Shown here in pieces: positions 41,918-51,879 of a stretch of 64,000 nucleotides of DNA. The DNA is from JBAXTZ01 sp041666525. Lineage in GTDB: Bacteria > Bacillota > Negativicutes > JBAXTZ01. The DNA lies in the NCBI GenBank assembly GCA_041666525.1, contig JBAYGT010000001.1:1-64000 (forward strand), written 5' to 3'. The translations under genes were made by a program, and so were the position numbers. Under the pieces are notes generated by a model, which saw only the letters and a program-made list of their open reading frames with translations, was not told the origin of the DNA and did not search any database. How positions within the stretch are numbered: position 1 is the stretch's first letter; the number at the start of each line of letters is the position of its first letter.

Positions 41918-43581
41918 TCTTCCTCCGGTTTTTTAAGTAATTCTTCGGCCATAGCTATTGATTTATCATTAACAATTCCAGACAACATTCGCGCTATTTC
42001 GGTTTTACGGTCAATTGCCGTCAACTCAACAATGTTTGACGCTGTACGATTATTTTCAACCATCTTTATTAGCAGAAATTGTTTATCAGCAATTGATGCT
42101 ATTTGTGCTAAATGAGTTATACATAGCACCTGCCGGGTTTGGGCAATTTTTTTTAATTTTTCAGCAACTACTAGCGCAGTTTTTCCGCCGACTCCGGAAT
42201 CAATTTCATCAAAAACAACCGTGTTAGCATCACTATTTATATTCATCTGGGATTTTATTGCCAAGGCGATTCTGCTTAATTCGCCTCCGGATGCAACTTT
42301 TGACAACGGTTTAACCGGTTCACCAATGTTGGCACTAAACATAATCTCGACAGAATCACGACCAGTTTCCGTGAACTCCGACTGCTGAGTGATTTCGACC
42401 TGCAACCTGCCGCCCGACATCGCCAACTCGCTTAACTCCGCAGTGAGTGTTTTCGAAAACATTCTTGCCGCTTCTAACCGAAGCGCTGATAATTCTTCAG
42501 CACTTTTGGACAAGCATTGAAGCACTTTAGCTATATCATTTTTGCATTGCTGAATTTGTACATCAAGATTTTCAATTTCATCTAATTCCCGCTCAGCCGC
42601 TAATCTAAACGCAAGAATTTCATCAACCGAAGCACCATATTTTCGTTTAAGCTTTTTGATCTGCTCCAGACGGCTGTAGCAAGTATTTAATTTTTGCTGA
42701 TTAAATTCAACACTATTACCAATATCCCTAACAGTTTCCGAAACATCTTCCATAGCCAAGGCCGCAGAATTAACTGCTCCAACCTGTTCAGCTATTGGGG
42801 GATAATAACGTGCCAGCATTTCTATATCCTGTTTCGCCAAATAAAGCTTGTCAATTACACCACTATCTTTACCGCCGCGCAACATCGAATAACAATGTGT
42901 TGCGGCTAATGCAATTTTTTCAGCATTTGCCAGAATTTTCCCTGAATCTTCCAGCTGTTCTTCTTCACCAGGTGTTAGCGCAGCTTCGCTGATCTCTTGA
43001 ATTTGCCAAGCTAAAATATCGCTGCGTTGCGCTGCGTTTTTTCCAAGCTGTTCATAATCATTAAGTTGCTTGACGGTCTTTCTATAAAGTGTATATTCTT
43101 TTAAGTATTTTTCATAAACGCCTGTGATTCGCGAATCATAACAGTCGATTATCGCAAGATGCGTTTGTTCGCGTAACAACGCTTGGTGCTCATGCTGTCC
43201 ATGCAAATCTATCAGATCTTGAGCGAGCAACTTAAGTGTTGCCAGCGTTACCCGAACACCGTTAACCGACTGTTCGGATTTTCCCATAGTGTAGCGCCGT
43301 GTTACCAAAACCCGATCAGCATCGACAGCAATATCATTAGCCTTCAACTGTAAAATTGTGCCAGCGGACACCGCCGCGAACTGGGCTTCAATATAAAAAC
43401 ATTTCGCGTCGGTTCGGATAAAGTCGCTGGAAACTTTGCCGCCGAGTGCTGCATTAAGCGCTTCCATCAAAATCGTTTTCCCGGCGCCGGTTTCACCAGA
43501 AATAACATTTAGTCCGACAGAAAAATCACATGTTGCACTTTCAAACAAGGCAAAGTTTTCGATAGTAAGCTTTTGTAGCAT
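41914..43581 (-). CDS. recN: DNA repair protein RecN
   Basis: A 555-residue SMC-like ATPase acting in double-strand-break repair. Walker A SGETGAGKTILMEAL at 29-43; coiled coil about 150-355; ABC signature LSKVASGGELSRIALAIK and Walker B TVVFDEIDSGVGGKTA. Followed by the M55 peptidase. Confidence 0.97.
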   Translation of the reverse strand: MLQKLTIENFALFESATCDFSVGLNVISGETGAGKTILMEALNAALGGKVSSDFIRTDAKCFYIEAQFAAVSAGTILQLKANDIAVDADRVLVTRRYTMGKSEQSVNGVRVTLATLKLLAQDLIDLHGQHEHQALLREQTHLAIIDCYDSRITGVYEKYLKEYTLYRKTVKQLNDYEQLGKNAAQRSDILAWQIQEISEAALTPGEEEQLEDSGKILANAEKIALAATHCYSMLRGGKDSGVIDKLYLAKQDIEMLARYYPPIAEQVGAVNSAALAMEDVSETVRDIGNSVEFNQQKLNTCYSRLEQIKKLKRKYGASVDEILAFRLAAERELDEIENLDVQIQQCKNDIAKVLQCLSKSAEELSALRLEAARMFSKTLTAELSELAMSGGRLQVEITQQSEFTETGRDSVEIMFSANIGEPVKPLSKVASGGELSRIALAIKSQMNINSDANTVVFDEIDSGVGGKTALVVAEKLKKIAQTRQVLCITHLAQIASIADKQFLLIKMVENNRTASNIVELTAIDRKTEIARMLSGIVNDKSIAMAEELLKKPEEE

Positions 43582-43585
43582 ATAA

Positions 43586-44152
43586 TCACCATTTTTCGAT
43601 AATGTACAGCTCTGGGGGATTGTTTTTTTGATTTAGCATTTTAAAGCACGCACAATTATACGCGTTTTGTGATAATTTTTCCATAAACCTTGTCAATAAA
43701 TGACGTTCCTTCATTCCCTCAACATGGCCGGGATAAGCGACAATAACAATCGCACCGCGGCAATTAAGCAGACCAGTTAGCTTTTCTAAGGTCTGCATAA
43801 GCGTTACCGCGGTTGTCGTTAATGAATGGTCGCCTCCTGGTAAATATCCGAGATTAAATACTGCCAAATCAATTGCTGTTACATATTGTGGCAGATTGAC
43901 ATGACTATCATGAATAACGGTAATTCGGTTTTGCAAACCACGCTCAGTTAAGCGAGCCAGGGTGTTTGTTATAGCAATCTCCTGAATATCCATGGCGAAT
44001 ATCTGCGCGGAGCTTAGACTATTATTGGCGAGAAACTCTGAGTCGTGTCCATTACCACATGTTGCATCGACAATATGTTGCGCCGTTTTTAAACGCTCCC
44101 GCAAATAAAGCTTGGAAAAATTAAGCGCGTTTAAATGCACCCTAGTGTTCAT
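43586..44152 (-). CDS. mnmM: tRNA mnm5s2U methyltransferase MnmM-like (YtqB)
   Basis: A 188-residue Rossmann SAM methyltransferase. VDATCGNGHDSEFLA is the SAM motif and VFNLGYLPGGDH the family motif, as in YtqB. Members complete mnm5 at wobble U34. Start at 44152 (overlaps nadK by 11 bases); a longer frame from 44194 is possible. Confidence 0.85.
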   Translation of the reverse strand: MNTRVHLNALNFSKLYLRERLKTAQHIVDATCGNGHDSEFLANNSLSSAQIFAMDIQEIAITNTLARLTERGLQNRITVIHDSHVNLPQYVTAIDLAVFNLGYLPGGDHSLTTTAVTLMQTLEKLTGLLNCRGAIVIVAYPGHVEGMKERHLLTRFMEKLSQNAYNCACFKMLNQKNNPPELYIIEKW

Positions 44153-44996
44153 GCAGCTTCTCTCGCACCACTTCGAAAAATGGCTTTGAGTCAAATAATT
44201 TTATTAGTTTAGCAGAATAGGGAGATTGAGTTATGACTATTTTATCACGATTATCCAACTTGTAATCCAACTGCCCATCCAAAGTCAAAATTGCTTCTTC
44301 TTTTACCGGATCAAACTCAACGATAATTTTTTCTTCACAAGCAACAATGATCGATCGAGAATGTAATAAATGTGGACAAATCGGGGTAACTATCAAAACT
44401 TTAACCGAAGGATGAATTATCGGACCATTGGCGCTCAAGGAATAACCGGTCGATCCGGTCGGCGTAGCGATAATTATTCCATCTGCAGGATATTTTTCAA
44501 CCAACCCGGCTTCTATCGAAACCGACAATCGTAATAACCGCGATAATCCGCTTTTAGAAATTACCGCATCATTTAATGCCACTCCGGAAAAACACAGCTC
44601 ACGTCCTCGTAGCACTTCAACTTTGAGCATCATTCGCTCTTTAATGATGAATTTCGCTTCAGCTAAATCATTTAACGCAGTTTCAATATCATCAAATTCG
44701 ATATCATTTAGAAACCCTACTTTACCAAGATTAATTCCGCAAACCGGAATATCGTATTGTGCCACTTCGCGCGCGCATTTAATCATCGTACCGTCTCCGC
44801 CAATTGATATCGCACAATCAATTTTCTTAACCAATTCTAGCATTGACAACCCATGATCCGTTAGTCCAAAATGACGAGCATCGCTATCAGACATAAAAAA
44901 ATCAATATTTAATTTTTCTAAACAACTGACTATTCGATCAACCGCTTCGACAATTCGGTTTTTGCCCCGATTGGGAAATATTCCAACAACCATCAC
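44142..44996 (-). CDS. nadK: NAD kinase
   Basis: A 284-residue enzyme phosphorylating NAD to NADP. ISIGGDGTMIKCAR (GGDG), and GINLGKVGFLNDI, then PTGSTGYSLSANGPIIHPSV are family motifs. Between tlyA and mnmM. Confidence 0.96.
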   Translation of the reverse strand: MMVVGIFPNRGKNRIVEAVDRIVSCLEKLNIDFFMSDSDARHFGLTDHGLSMLELVKKIDCAISIGGDGTMIKCAREVAQYDIPVCGINLGKVGFLNDIEFDDIETALNDLAEAKFIIKERMMLKVEVLRGRELCFSGVALNDAVISKSGLSRLLRLSVSIEAGLVEKYPADGIIIATPTGSTGYSLSANGPIIHPSVKVLIVTPICPHLLHSRSIIVACEEKIIVEFDPVKEEAILTLDGQLDYKLDNRDKIVITQSPYSAKLIKLFDSKPFFEVVREKLHEH

Positions 44997-45005
44997 ATCA
45001 CCTTA

Positions 45006-45803
45006 TTAATCTAATTCTTTGTGCGCGGCTTCAACAATTTCTTCAATTGCACCGGCACACAGCTCTTCATTGACTTTGACAAAATGCGCAAGAAATTCAA
45101 TATTTCCTTCCGGACCGGTAACGGGCGAAAAAGTCAGCGCTTTAATAAACAGACCGTTTTCATGACCACTGTTCACGACTGACTGAATTACGTCGACATG
45201 AGTGTTCTTATCACGCACTACACCTTTTTTACCAACACGCTCGCGCCCTGCTTCAAATTGGGGTTTTATCAGCACAATAAAATCTGCGTAGTCAGTGGCT
45301 AATGCAACTGCTGAAAACAGTACTTTTGACAAAGAGATAAATGAAACGTCAATAGTAACAATATCCGCTTTTGGTTGAAAAACATCGGCATTCACATTTC
45401 GAATATTAGTGCGTTCCATGTTAATTACACGGTCATCATTGCGCAGTTTCCAGGCCAACTGTCCGTAACCAACATCAATTGCATAAACAAAGCGCGCACC
45501 ATTTTGCAAAGCACAATCAGTAAAACCGCCAGTAGACGCACCAATATCTGCAACCACTTTATCTTTAAATACAATAGCAAACTTGGCCATCGCTTTTTCT
45601 AATTTTAAGCCGCCGCGCGACACATAGCAAAGATCATTAGTTAACACTTCAATTATTGCATTTTCGTCGATTTTCACGCCGGCTTTGCCAGACATTTGAC
45701 TATTGACACGAACTTTTCCAGCCAAAATCATACTGTTGGCACGTTCACGACTAGCTGCAAAATTTCTTTCAACTAAGAGTACATCTAAACGCTTTTTTGC
45801 CAT
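45006..45803 (-). CDS. tlyA: TlyA family rRNA 2'-O-methyltransferase
   Basis: A 265-residue protein with an N-terminal S4 RNA-binding domain (KKRLDVLLVERNFAASRERA) and an FtsJ-type Rossmann domain (VADIGASTGGFTDCALQNGA; then LIKPQFEAGRERVGKKGVV). Homologues methylate 16S and 23S rRNA. Start at 45803; a longer frame from 45845 overlaps dxs. One base overlap-free from dxs. Confidence 0.92.
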   Translation of the reverse strand: MAKKRLDVLLVERNFAASRERANSMILAGKVRVNSQMSGKAGVKIDENAIIEVLTNDLCYVSRGGLKLEKAMAKFAIVFKDKVVADIGASTGGFTDCALQNGARFVYAIDVGYGQLAWKLRNDDRVINMERTNIRNVNADVFQPKADIVTIDVSFISLSKVLFSAVALATDYADFIVLIKPQFEAGRERVGKKGVVRDKNTHVDVIQSVVNSGHENGLFIKALTFSPVTGPEGNIEFLAHFVKVNEELCAGAIEEIVEAAHKELD

Positions 45804-45804
45804 A

Positions 45805-47679
45805 TTATTTAATGAACTTGCTGACGGACTCAACGATACCATCAACAGCTAATCCGTATTTTTCCAGCATTAATTCTCGCGGTCCTTGTTCAATGAAGCA
45901 ATCCGGCCAACCCAAACGCAAGACTTTAGTAGCATAATGATGTTCGTTAATAAATTCCAACACCGCCGATCCAAATCCGCCTTGCAAAACATTATCTTCC
46001 AAAGTTACAATGTGCTCAAATTTTTCACAAAGGGCGTGCAAAGCTTGTTCATCCAACGGCTTTACGAACCGGGCATTCAAAACTGTCGCCTCGATTTTGT
46101 TACAATCCGCCAATTTTTCAGCGGCAAGAAAAGCTGGATTACACATAGCGCCGATTGGAATGAGCGCTACATCTCCGCCGCTACGCAACCGTTCGCTCGC
46201 GCCAAGCTCAATGTTTTCTAATGGTTGTTCGCAATCCACTCCGACACCGCTACCACGCGGATAGCGAATCGCTACCGGACAATTATAACTAAACGCACTC
46301 TTGAACATACTACGCAATTCCTGTTCGTCTTTAGGCGACATTACAACCAAGTTTGGAATATGCCTGAGATAAGACAAATCGAAAACTCCGTGATGCGTAG
46401 GTCCGTCATCACCAACGATTCCCGCCCGATCCAATACAAATATTACCGGAAGTTTTTGTAAACAAACATCATGAACAACATTATCATAAGCTCGCTGCAA
46501 AAACGACGAATATATAGAGATTACCGGACGCAAACCGCCTGCAGCAATACCTGCACCTAATGTTACAGCGTGTGCCTCGGCAATTCCAACATCAAAAAAC
46601 CGCTCCGGGTATTTTCTGGCAAATTTGCTTAATCCGGTTCCGTCACGCATTGCCGCGGTAATTGCCACGACATCGTCGCGTTCATCCGCGACATCCACCA
46701 AAATATCGGCAAAAACATTGGTATAGCTTTCCGGCGCTTCCGGATCTTTTATTGCTTCGCCGGTAGATACTTTAAACGGGCCGACGCCGTGAAATTTATC
46801 AGCCTTAGTTTCTGCCGGAAAATAACCGCGACCTTTTTGTGTAACAACATGGACCAATATCGGCCCGCCCACTGTTTTTACATTTTGAAATACATCCAAC
46901 ATCTGTTGAATATTATGACCGTCAATCGGTCCAAAATAAGTAAAGCCCATTTCCTCAAAAAACATTCCCGGCATTACAATAAACTTCAACGCATCCTTAA
47001 CGCGTTCGGCATAATGCGCCACGCTCTCACCAATAGTGGGAATCCGGCGAACAAGCTGTTCGACATCATGCTTCAGTTTTGAATACCTGGGTGTAGTTCG
47101 AATTCGAGCAAAATACTCAGCTAATGCTCCAACGTTTGGCGAAATTGACATGGCATTGTCGTTTAGCACTACTATTAAATTAGTATCGCTATGTCCGGCT
47201 TGATTTAATGCTTCGTAAACCATACCATTGGTGAAAGATCCGTCACCAATTACTGCCAACGAATGAAAGTTTTCTTTATTTATATCGCGTGCCAGTGCGA
47301 TTCCAAGCGCTGCCGAAATTGAAGTACCGGAATGTCCGGTATTAAAAGCGTCGCTGGCACTTTCTTCACGTTTTGGAAATCCGCTCAATCCGCCATATTG
47401 GCGTAGCGTACCGAACTGTTCACGCCGTCCGGTCAGTATCTTGTGAATATAGGCCTGATGTCCTACATCCCAAACAATTTTATCGCTCGGACAGTTAAAT
47501 GCTTTATGCAATGCCATTGTCAATTCAACTACGCCCAGATTAGGCGCAAGATGTCCGCCGTTGCTTGAAGTAGTTTTAATCAGCAGCAACCTTATTTCTT
47601 CGGCCAACTGCGAATATTGTTTCAATTCAATTTTTTTAAAATCTTGCACTGAATCTATTGTATCAAGTATATTGCTCAT
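45805..47679 (-). CDS. dxs: 1-Deoxy-D-xylulose-5-phosphate synthase
   Basis: A 624-residue TPP enzyme, the first step of the MEP isoprenoid pathway. GHQAYIHKILTGR, the TPP-binding VIGDGSFTNGMVYEALNQAG, and the transketolase-like ISIYSSFLQRAYDNVVHDV are visible. Start at 47679 has AGGG upstream; a frame from 47757 overlaps the upstream gene. Close to ispA. Confidence 0.97.
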   Translation of the reverse strand: MSNILDTIDSVQDFKKIELKQYSQLAEEIRLLLIKTTSSNGGHLAPNLGVVELTMALHKAFNCPSDKIVWDVGHQAYIHKILTGRREQFGTLRQYGGLSGFPKREESASDAFNTGHSGTSISAALGIALARDINKENFHSLAVIGDGSFTNGMVYEALNQAGHSDTNLIVVLNDNAMSISPNVGALAEYFARIRTTPRYSKLKHDVEQLVRRIPTIGESVAHYAERVKDALKFIVMPGMFFEEMGFTYFGPIDGHNIQQMLDVFQNVKTVGGPILVHVVTQKGRGYFPAETKADKFHGVGPFKVSTGEAIKDPEAPESYTNVFADILVDVADERDDVVAITAAMRDGTGLSKFARKYPERFFDVGIAEAHAVTLGAGIAAGGLRPVISIYSSFLQRAYDNVVHDVCLQKLPVIFVLDRAGIVGDDGPTHHGVFDLSYLRHIPNLVVMSPKDEQELRSMFKSAFSYNCPVAIRYPRGSGVGVDCEQPLENIELGASERLRSGGDVALIPIGAMCNPAFLAAEKLADCNKIEATVLNARFVKPLDEQALHALCEKFEHIVTLEDNVLQGGFGSAVLEFINEHHYATKVLRLGWPDCFIEQGPRELMLEKYGLAVDGIVESVSKFIK

Positions 47680-47686
47680 AACTTCC

Positions 47687-48145
47687 CTATAACCAACCAA
47701 TGTATTGTAATACCAATGCAACCACAACGCCCAAAACAGCGCCGGCGATGACTTCAACAGGAGTGTGTCCGAGTAATTCTTTTAAGTGAACTTCTTTCAC
47801 TGGATGTCCTTCGGTCATTTCTTTGATTATCTTATTTAGTGCCGTAGCCTGTCGTCCGGCGGCGCGCCTGATTCCAGTCGCGTCATACATAACAACTGCC
47901 GATAAAATTGCCGCCACTGCAAAATCCGGCGATGCAAATCCACACTTTATTCCAACTGCAGCGGTCAACGCCACAACAAGCGCTGTGTGTGAGCTGGGCA
48001 TTCCGCCAGTACCCACGAGCCGTGTTGCATCAAAACAACCATTTCTAGCGTAATCAAAAAAAACTTTCAGCAGTTGCGCTATTGCCCAGCTGATAATCGC
48101 ACACCACAGCACTCCATTAGCCCAAAACTCACTAAAATTATGCAT
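47687..48145 (-). CDS. Divergent PAP2 family protein (YuiD/DUF212)
   Basis: A 152-residue membrane protein. GTGGMPSSHTALVVALTAAVG, YDATGIRRAAGRQATALN, and LLGHTPVEVIAGAVLGVVVA match the DUF212 group with PAP2-like His/Arg residues. It may act on isoprenoid phosphates in view of dxs and ispA next to it; this is inference. Confidence 0.9.
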   Translation of the reverse strand: MHNFSEFWANGVLWCAIISWAIAQLLKVFFDYARNGCFDATRLVGTGGMPSSHTALVVALTAAVGIKCGFASPDFAVAAILSAVVMYDATGIRRAAGRQATALNKIIKEMTEGHPVKEVHLKELLGHTPVEVIAGAVLGVVVALVLQYIGWL

Positions 48146-48149
48146 AGTG

Positions 48150-49022
48150 CTACGACCTGCGAGTCAGCAATTGCTGCGCAGCTACTCTGAGCAAATCAGC
48201 CCGCTCGCCAAATATTGACAAACTGGCAATTGCCTGAGCTACTGCATCGTTGGCCATTTGCCTTGCGCCTGACAATCCGTATTTGGAAACGTATGTCGGC
48301 TTGGCATTTTTTTCATCCGAGCCAATCGGTTTTCCCAGCTCTTCAAATGAGCTGGTAACGTCTAAAATATCATCGGTAATTTGAAATGCCAATCCAAACA
48401 ATTCGGCAAACGTTTGCATCGCTTCGATTTGTAAGGTATTTGCCCCAGCCGCCAACGCCCCGCCTACCAATGCCGCTCTAAATAATTCACTAGTTTTGGC
48501 TTTGTGCATATATAGCAAATCAGTTTCAGCTATTAACCCACCGGCAGAAGCCAAATCAATAGCTTGTCCGCCGACCATCCCAATCGGACCGGCGGCGGTA
48601 GCATACAAATCAACAATTTTGTTTAATACTGCAGCATTGATTTCTTGTTGCCGGATCAGTGTTTGAAAGGCCAGTGTCAACAAACCATCACCGGCTAAGA
48701 TTGCCATACCTTCACCGAAAACTTTGTGGTTAGTCAGACGTCCACGCCGATAATCATCGTTGTCCATCGCCGGCAAATCATCGTGAATAAGCGAATATGT
48801 ATGAATCATCTCCAAGGCACAGGCGGCATCAATAAAGTTTGTGCCATCCGCACCAACGGCATCAGCCGCAGCCATAAAAAAAATCGGACGGATGCGCTTT
48901 CCGCCAGCCAGCAGACTATAGCGCATGGCTTGAAAGATATTCGCCGGATAACCGTTTTCCGGTACTAATTCTGCAAGTCGTTTCTCGATTAATTCGACAC
49001 GACTAGAACTATTGTTGCTCAT
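48150..49022 (-). CDS. ispA: Geranyl/farnesyl diphosphate synthase
   Basis: A 290-residue trans-prenyltransferase. First Asp-rich motif HDDLPAMDNDDYRRGR, second QITDDILDVTSSFEELGK. Makes C15 diphosphate for quinone and undecaprenol routes. It overlaps xseB by 4 bases. Confidence 0.96.
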   Translation of the reverse strand: MSNNSSSRVELIEKRLAELVPENGYPANIFQAMRYSLLAGGKRIRPIFFMAAADAVGADGTNFIDAACALEMIHTYSLIHDDLPAMDNDDYRRGRLTNHKVFGEGMAILAGDGLLTLAFQTLIRQQEINAAVLNKIVDLYATAAGPIGMVGGQAIDLASAGGLIAETDLLYMHKAKTSELFRAALVGGALAAGANTLQIEAMQTFAELFGLAFQITDDILDVTSSFEELGKPIGSDEKNAKPTYVSKYGLSGARQMANDAVAQAIASLSIFGERADLLRVAAQQLLTRRS

Positions 49023-49276
49023 CGGTCCTCCGTGATCGCAAGTTTTTCAAAAACAATTTTGCCGGAATATTCACTGACCAGTAAATCCATTTTTTGTTCA
49101 GCGTTGTCCAATAACTTCATACAGCGTTTTGCCGCAACCATGCCCCGCTCAAACTTTTCCAACGCCTCATCAACAGTAACTTCTCCGGAATCCAGTGCTT
49201 TAGCTGCGTCTTCCAATGCCGCATACGCCTGCTCATATTGCAGCGCTTCTATGTTTAATTCAGCTTTTTTCTTCAT
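49019..49276 (-). CDS. xseB: Exonuclease VII small subunit
   Basis: An 85-residue XseB, with ALEKFERGMVAAKRCMKLLDNAEQKM and a coiled-coil core. Binds XseA to form the exonuclease. ATG at 49276; the frame may start one codon earlier at a TTG. Overlaps the end of xseA. Confidence 0.94.
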   Translation of the reverse strand: MKKKAELNIEALQYEQAYAALEDAAKALDSGEVTVDEALEKFERGMVAAKRCMKLLDNAEQKMDLLVSEYSGKIVFEKLAITEDR

Positions 49277-50477
49277 CAATATTCTCCGGAATAATTTTCA
49301 TGATTTTTGCAGTAATCGCACCGTCAGCCAGTCGCACGGAAACTTGCGCGTCCAATGCCAGTTGCTTAACAGAAGCTATTATTTTACCGCAGTTGTCGTT
49401 TACTACCGCATAACCGCGTTGCAAAACCGCTATCGGATTAAGCATTGCAAGTTTTTCGCATTGTACTTGATAAAGCGACCGTTTTTTTGTAATAATTTTC
49501 TGAGCATTAATTCTCAATAACTCCAAAGTACTATCCAAATCCAACCGCTGTCTTTCTAAAATTGTTTGCGGTCGGAGAAAAGCTTTTTGCGAAACTATAA
49601 GTTGAATCGTTTTTCGCTCACTAATAATAAAACTTTTTAACCGCAGACGCATCAGGTTAATTTGATCATCAATTTTCGCGCATAGTTCTTGCCGTTTTGG
49701 TACTACCAGCTCAGCTGCTTGCGATGGTGTCGCCGCACGTAAATCAGCGACTGCATCACACAAAGTGAAATCCGTCTCGTGTCCAATTGCAGAAACAACC
49801 GGAATGACAGACGCTGCCACTGCCCGTAATAACCGTTCATCATTGAATGCCTGCAAATCTTCGAACGAACCACCGCCACGCGCGATAATTATTACTTCAG
49901 CCATGCAAGTATCGTTGATTACCGATAGAGCTTTACAAATCTGATTAACCGCCTCGACACCTTGCACCTGCGCCGGAAACAAAATTATTTGCACAAACGG
50001 ATTGCGGTTTTTTGCAACTGATAAAATATCTCTAATAACCGAACCGGTTTGTGAAGATATTACACAAACCCGTGACGGCAACAATGGTAACGGCCGCTTG
50101 TGACTTTGTGCAAACAACCCTTCCTTTGTTAATTTTTCACGCAGTTGTTCAATACTCAACCATAACTCGCCCACGCCATCCGGCACTATTTTGTCTACAT
50201 ACAGTTGATAATTGCCGTCACGTTCATAAACAGCCACTCTGCCATTAACAATTACGCTCATACCGTTGACAGGAACAAATCGTAAACCATCCGCCCGGCT
50301 TTTAAACATAACTGATTTAATAACTGAATGCGCATCCTTTAGCGAAAAATAGCAATGTCCGGAAATATGCCGCTTGAAATTGGATATTTCCCCGCGCAAC
50401 CAAAAATTATTTAGTAGCGCCGATTGTTCGATAATGATCTTTATTTGACCAGTTAGTTGCGAAACAGAAATAATCTT
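49260..50477 (-). CDS. xseA: Exonuclease VII large subunit
   Basis: A 405-residue nuclease with OB-fold N-terminus (SVSQLTGQIK then FWLRGEISNFKRHISGHCYF) and an Exonuc_VII domain (RARGGGSFEDLQAFNDERL-type, IIARGGGSFEDLQAFNDERL). The TTG at 50477, 8 bases after the preceding stop, is preferred; an ATG at 50555 lies within the upstream gene. Confidence 0.93.
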   Translation of the reverse strand, partial: KIISVSQLTGQIKIIIEQSALLNNFWLRGEISNFKRHISGHCYFSLKDAHSVIKSVMFKSRADGLRFVPVNGMSVIVNGRVAVYERDGNYQLYVDKIVPDGVGELWLSIEQLREKLTKEGLFAQSHKRPLPLLPSRVCVISSQTGSVIRDILSVAKNRNPFVQIILFPAQVQGVEAVNQICKALSVINDTCMAEVIIIARGGGSFEDLQAFNDERLLRAVAASVIPVVSAIGHETDFTLCDAVADLRAATPSQAAELVVPKRQELCAKIDDQINLMRLRLKSFIISERKTIQLIVSQKAFLRPQTILERQRLDLDSTLELLRINAQKIITKKRSLYQVQCEKLAMLNPIAVLQRGYAVVNDNCGKIIASVKQLALDAQVSVRLADGAITAKIMKIIPENIDEEKS

Positions 50478-50484
50478 CAAAAGC

Positions 50485-51444
50485 CTATACCGCCAACGTG
50501 CGAATTTGCGCGTAAAATGCCGCTCCGGCCGCATTGTCCGGACAAAATTTGGCATTAGTATTAATCAATGCTTTTTTATCAATATCGACAATCTGTCTAT
50601 ATATTGCGTCAACTATATAACTATTGGAAGCCACACCGCCTACTAACAACAACGTATTTATTTGCTTGTCCAGCATCACTTTGCGCGCCAGTTTTGCAAG
50701 AGTTCTGGCAATAACATCTTGCGCGGTAGCCGCGATGTCAGCTTTCGAATAAATATTGGTTTTAACCAAAGCGGCAAATTTCGTATCATAGCCGGAAAAA
50801 CTGACACAATTACTAAACAACCGAACCGGAAACCGCTCGATAATTTCCCCGGATGCGGCCAACTGCTCAAGTTGCAAACCTGCAGGAAAATCCAGCCCAA
50901 GCTCTACACCCAAACGATCAATAAACTGACCCGCCGAAATATCATTTGTCCCGCCAATTATTTCCACGCGTGGCTGTGTTCCAAAAACATCATCAACAAC
51001 TACAACTTCGGTCGTACCACCGGAAAGGTGCATAACCACCGCCTGGCGAACTACCCGCTCAGACGCCGCCCACAACCCCGCAAGGATATGGTTATGTTGA
51101 TGACTAATCATATACAGCGGAACGCCGAGAACAGCACTCAACGCTTTTGCCAAACCAATCCCCGGCAAAAAAGCCGGCATGTATGATTCTTCAGTTGCAC
51201 GTGGCTGGTTAGTTACCGTGACTGCTGCGACATCGTAACTGACGAAAATATTTTTTAATCGTTCAATTAGCACTGGCAAATTTTTCGTGTGCTGAAACAC
51301 CATTTCCGATTGACGCAAACCACGCGCGCCTTTCGCAACAGTCAAAACAATTCGTTCATCAGCGAGCAACCCGGATTTTTCGTCTACAACCGCAACAGAA
51401 GTTGTGTAGCAACTGGTATCAATTCCAAGAAAACACTTTGGCAT
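50485..51444 (-). CDS. Kae1/TsaD-like ASKHA protein (paralogue)
   Basis: A 319-residue ASKHA-fold protein related to TsaD (tRNA t6A synthesis) but shorter and diverged. LGIDTSCYTTSVAVVD, SHQHNHILAGLWAA (metal-site His), and LLLVGGVASNSYIVDAI are visible. Firmicutes often carry this second copy near xseA/nusB; the true TsaD is not in this window. Function uncertain. Confidence 0.8.
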   Translation of the reverse strand: MPKCFLGIDTSCYTTSVAVVDEKSGLLADERIVLTVAKGARGLRQSEMVFQHTKNLPVLIERLKNIFVSYDVAAVTVTNQPRATEESYMPAFLPGIGLAKALSAVLGVPLYMISHQHNHILAGLWAASERVVRQAVVMHLSGGTTEVVVVDDVFGTQPRVEIIGGTNDISAGQFIDRLGVELGLDFPAGLQLEQLAASGEIIERFPVRLFSNCVSFSGYDTKFAALVKTNIYSKADIAATAQDVIARTLAKLARKVMLDKQINTLLLVGGVASNSYIVDAIYRQIVDIDKKALINTNAKFCPDNAAGAAFYAQIRTLAV

Positions 51445-51869
51445 TACTCACCGATTTCCGCCGTATACTTTTTCACAACGCTCGAAAGCAATCCGTTAAC
51501 GAATTTTTTAGTCTCATCAGTACCATAAGTTTTAGCCAACTCTACTGCTTCATTAATCGCAATACCTGGCGACAGCTTATCTTCAGCATACTGCATCTCA
51601 AAAATTGCTATACGAATGATGTTGCGGTCAACCGCCGGCATTCTGTCAATTTCCCAACCATCAGAAAACCTGGTAATCAATTCATCAATTTTCTCAATAT
51701 TCAACCGCACACCGCTCACAATTTCCACAGAAAAGGCTGCTTCAACCGGAGCATCTTCAAAATCAAGTAACGAAAAAACTCTGGTACAAGCCTCGTGCGG
51801 CAATTGGTCATTATATTCAATTTCATACAGCGCTTGTAAGGCGATCTCACGCGCTTTTCTGCGACTCAT
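51444..51869 (-). CDS. nusB: Transcription antitermination factor NusB
   Basis: A 141-residue all-helical NusB with SRRKAREIALQALYEIEY and the terminal GTDETKKFVNGLLSSVVKK. Binds boxA with S10 in rRNA antitermination. Overlaps the Kae1-like gene by one base and follows an Asp23 gene. Confidence 0.96.
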   Translation of the reverse strand: MSRRKAREIALQALYEIEYNDQLPHEACTRVFSLLDFEDAPVEAAFSVEIVSGVRLNIEKIDELITRFSDGWEIDRMPAVDRNIIRIAIFEMQYAEDKLSPGIAINEAVELAKTYGTDETKKFVNGLLSSVVKKYTAEIGE

Positions 51870-51879
51870 ATAATCCCTT

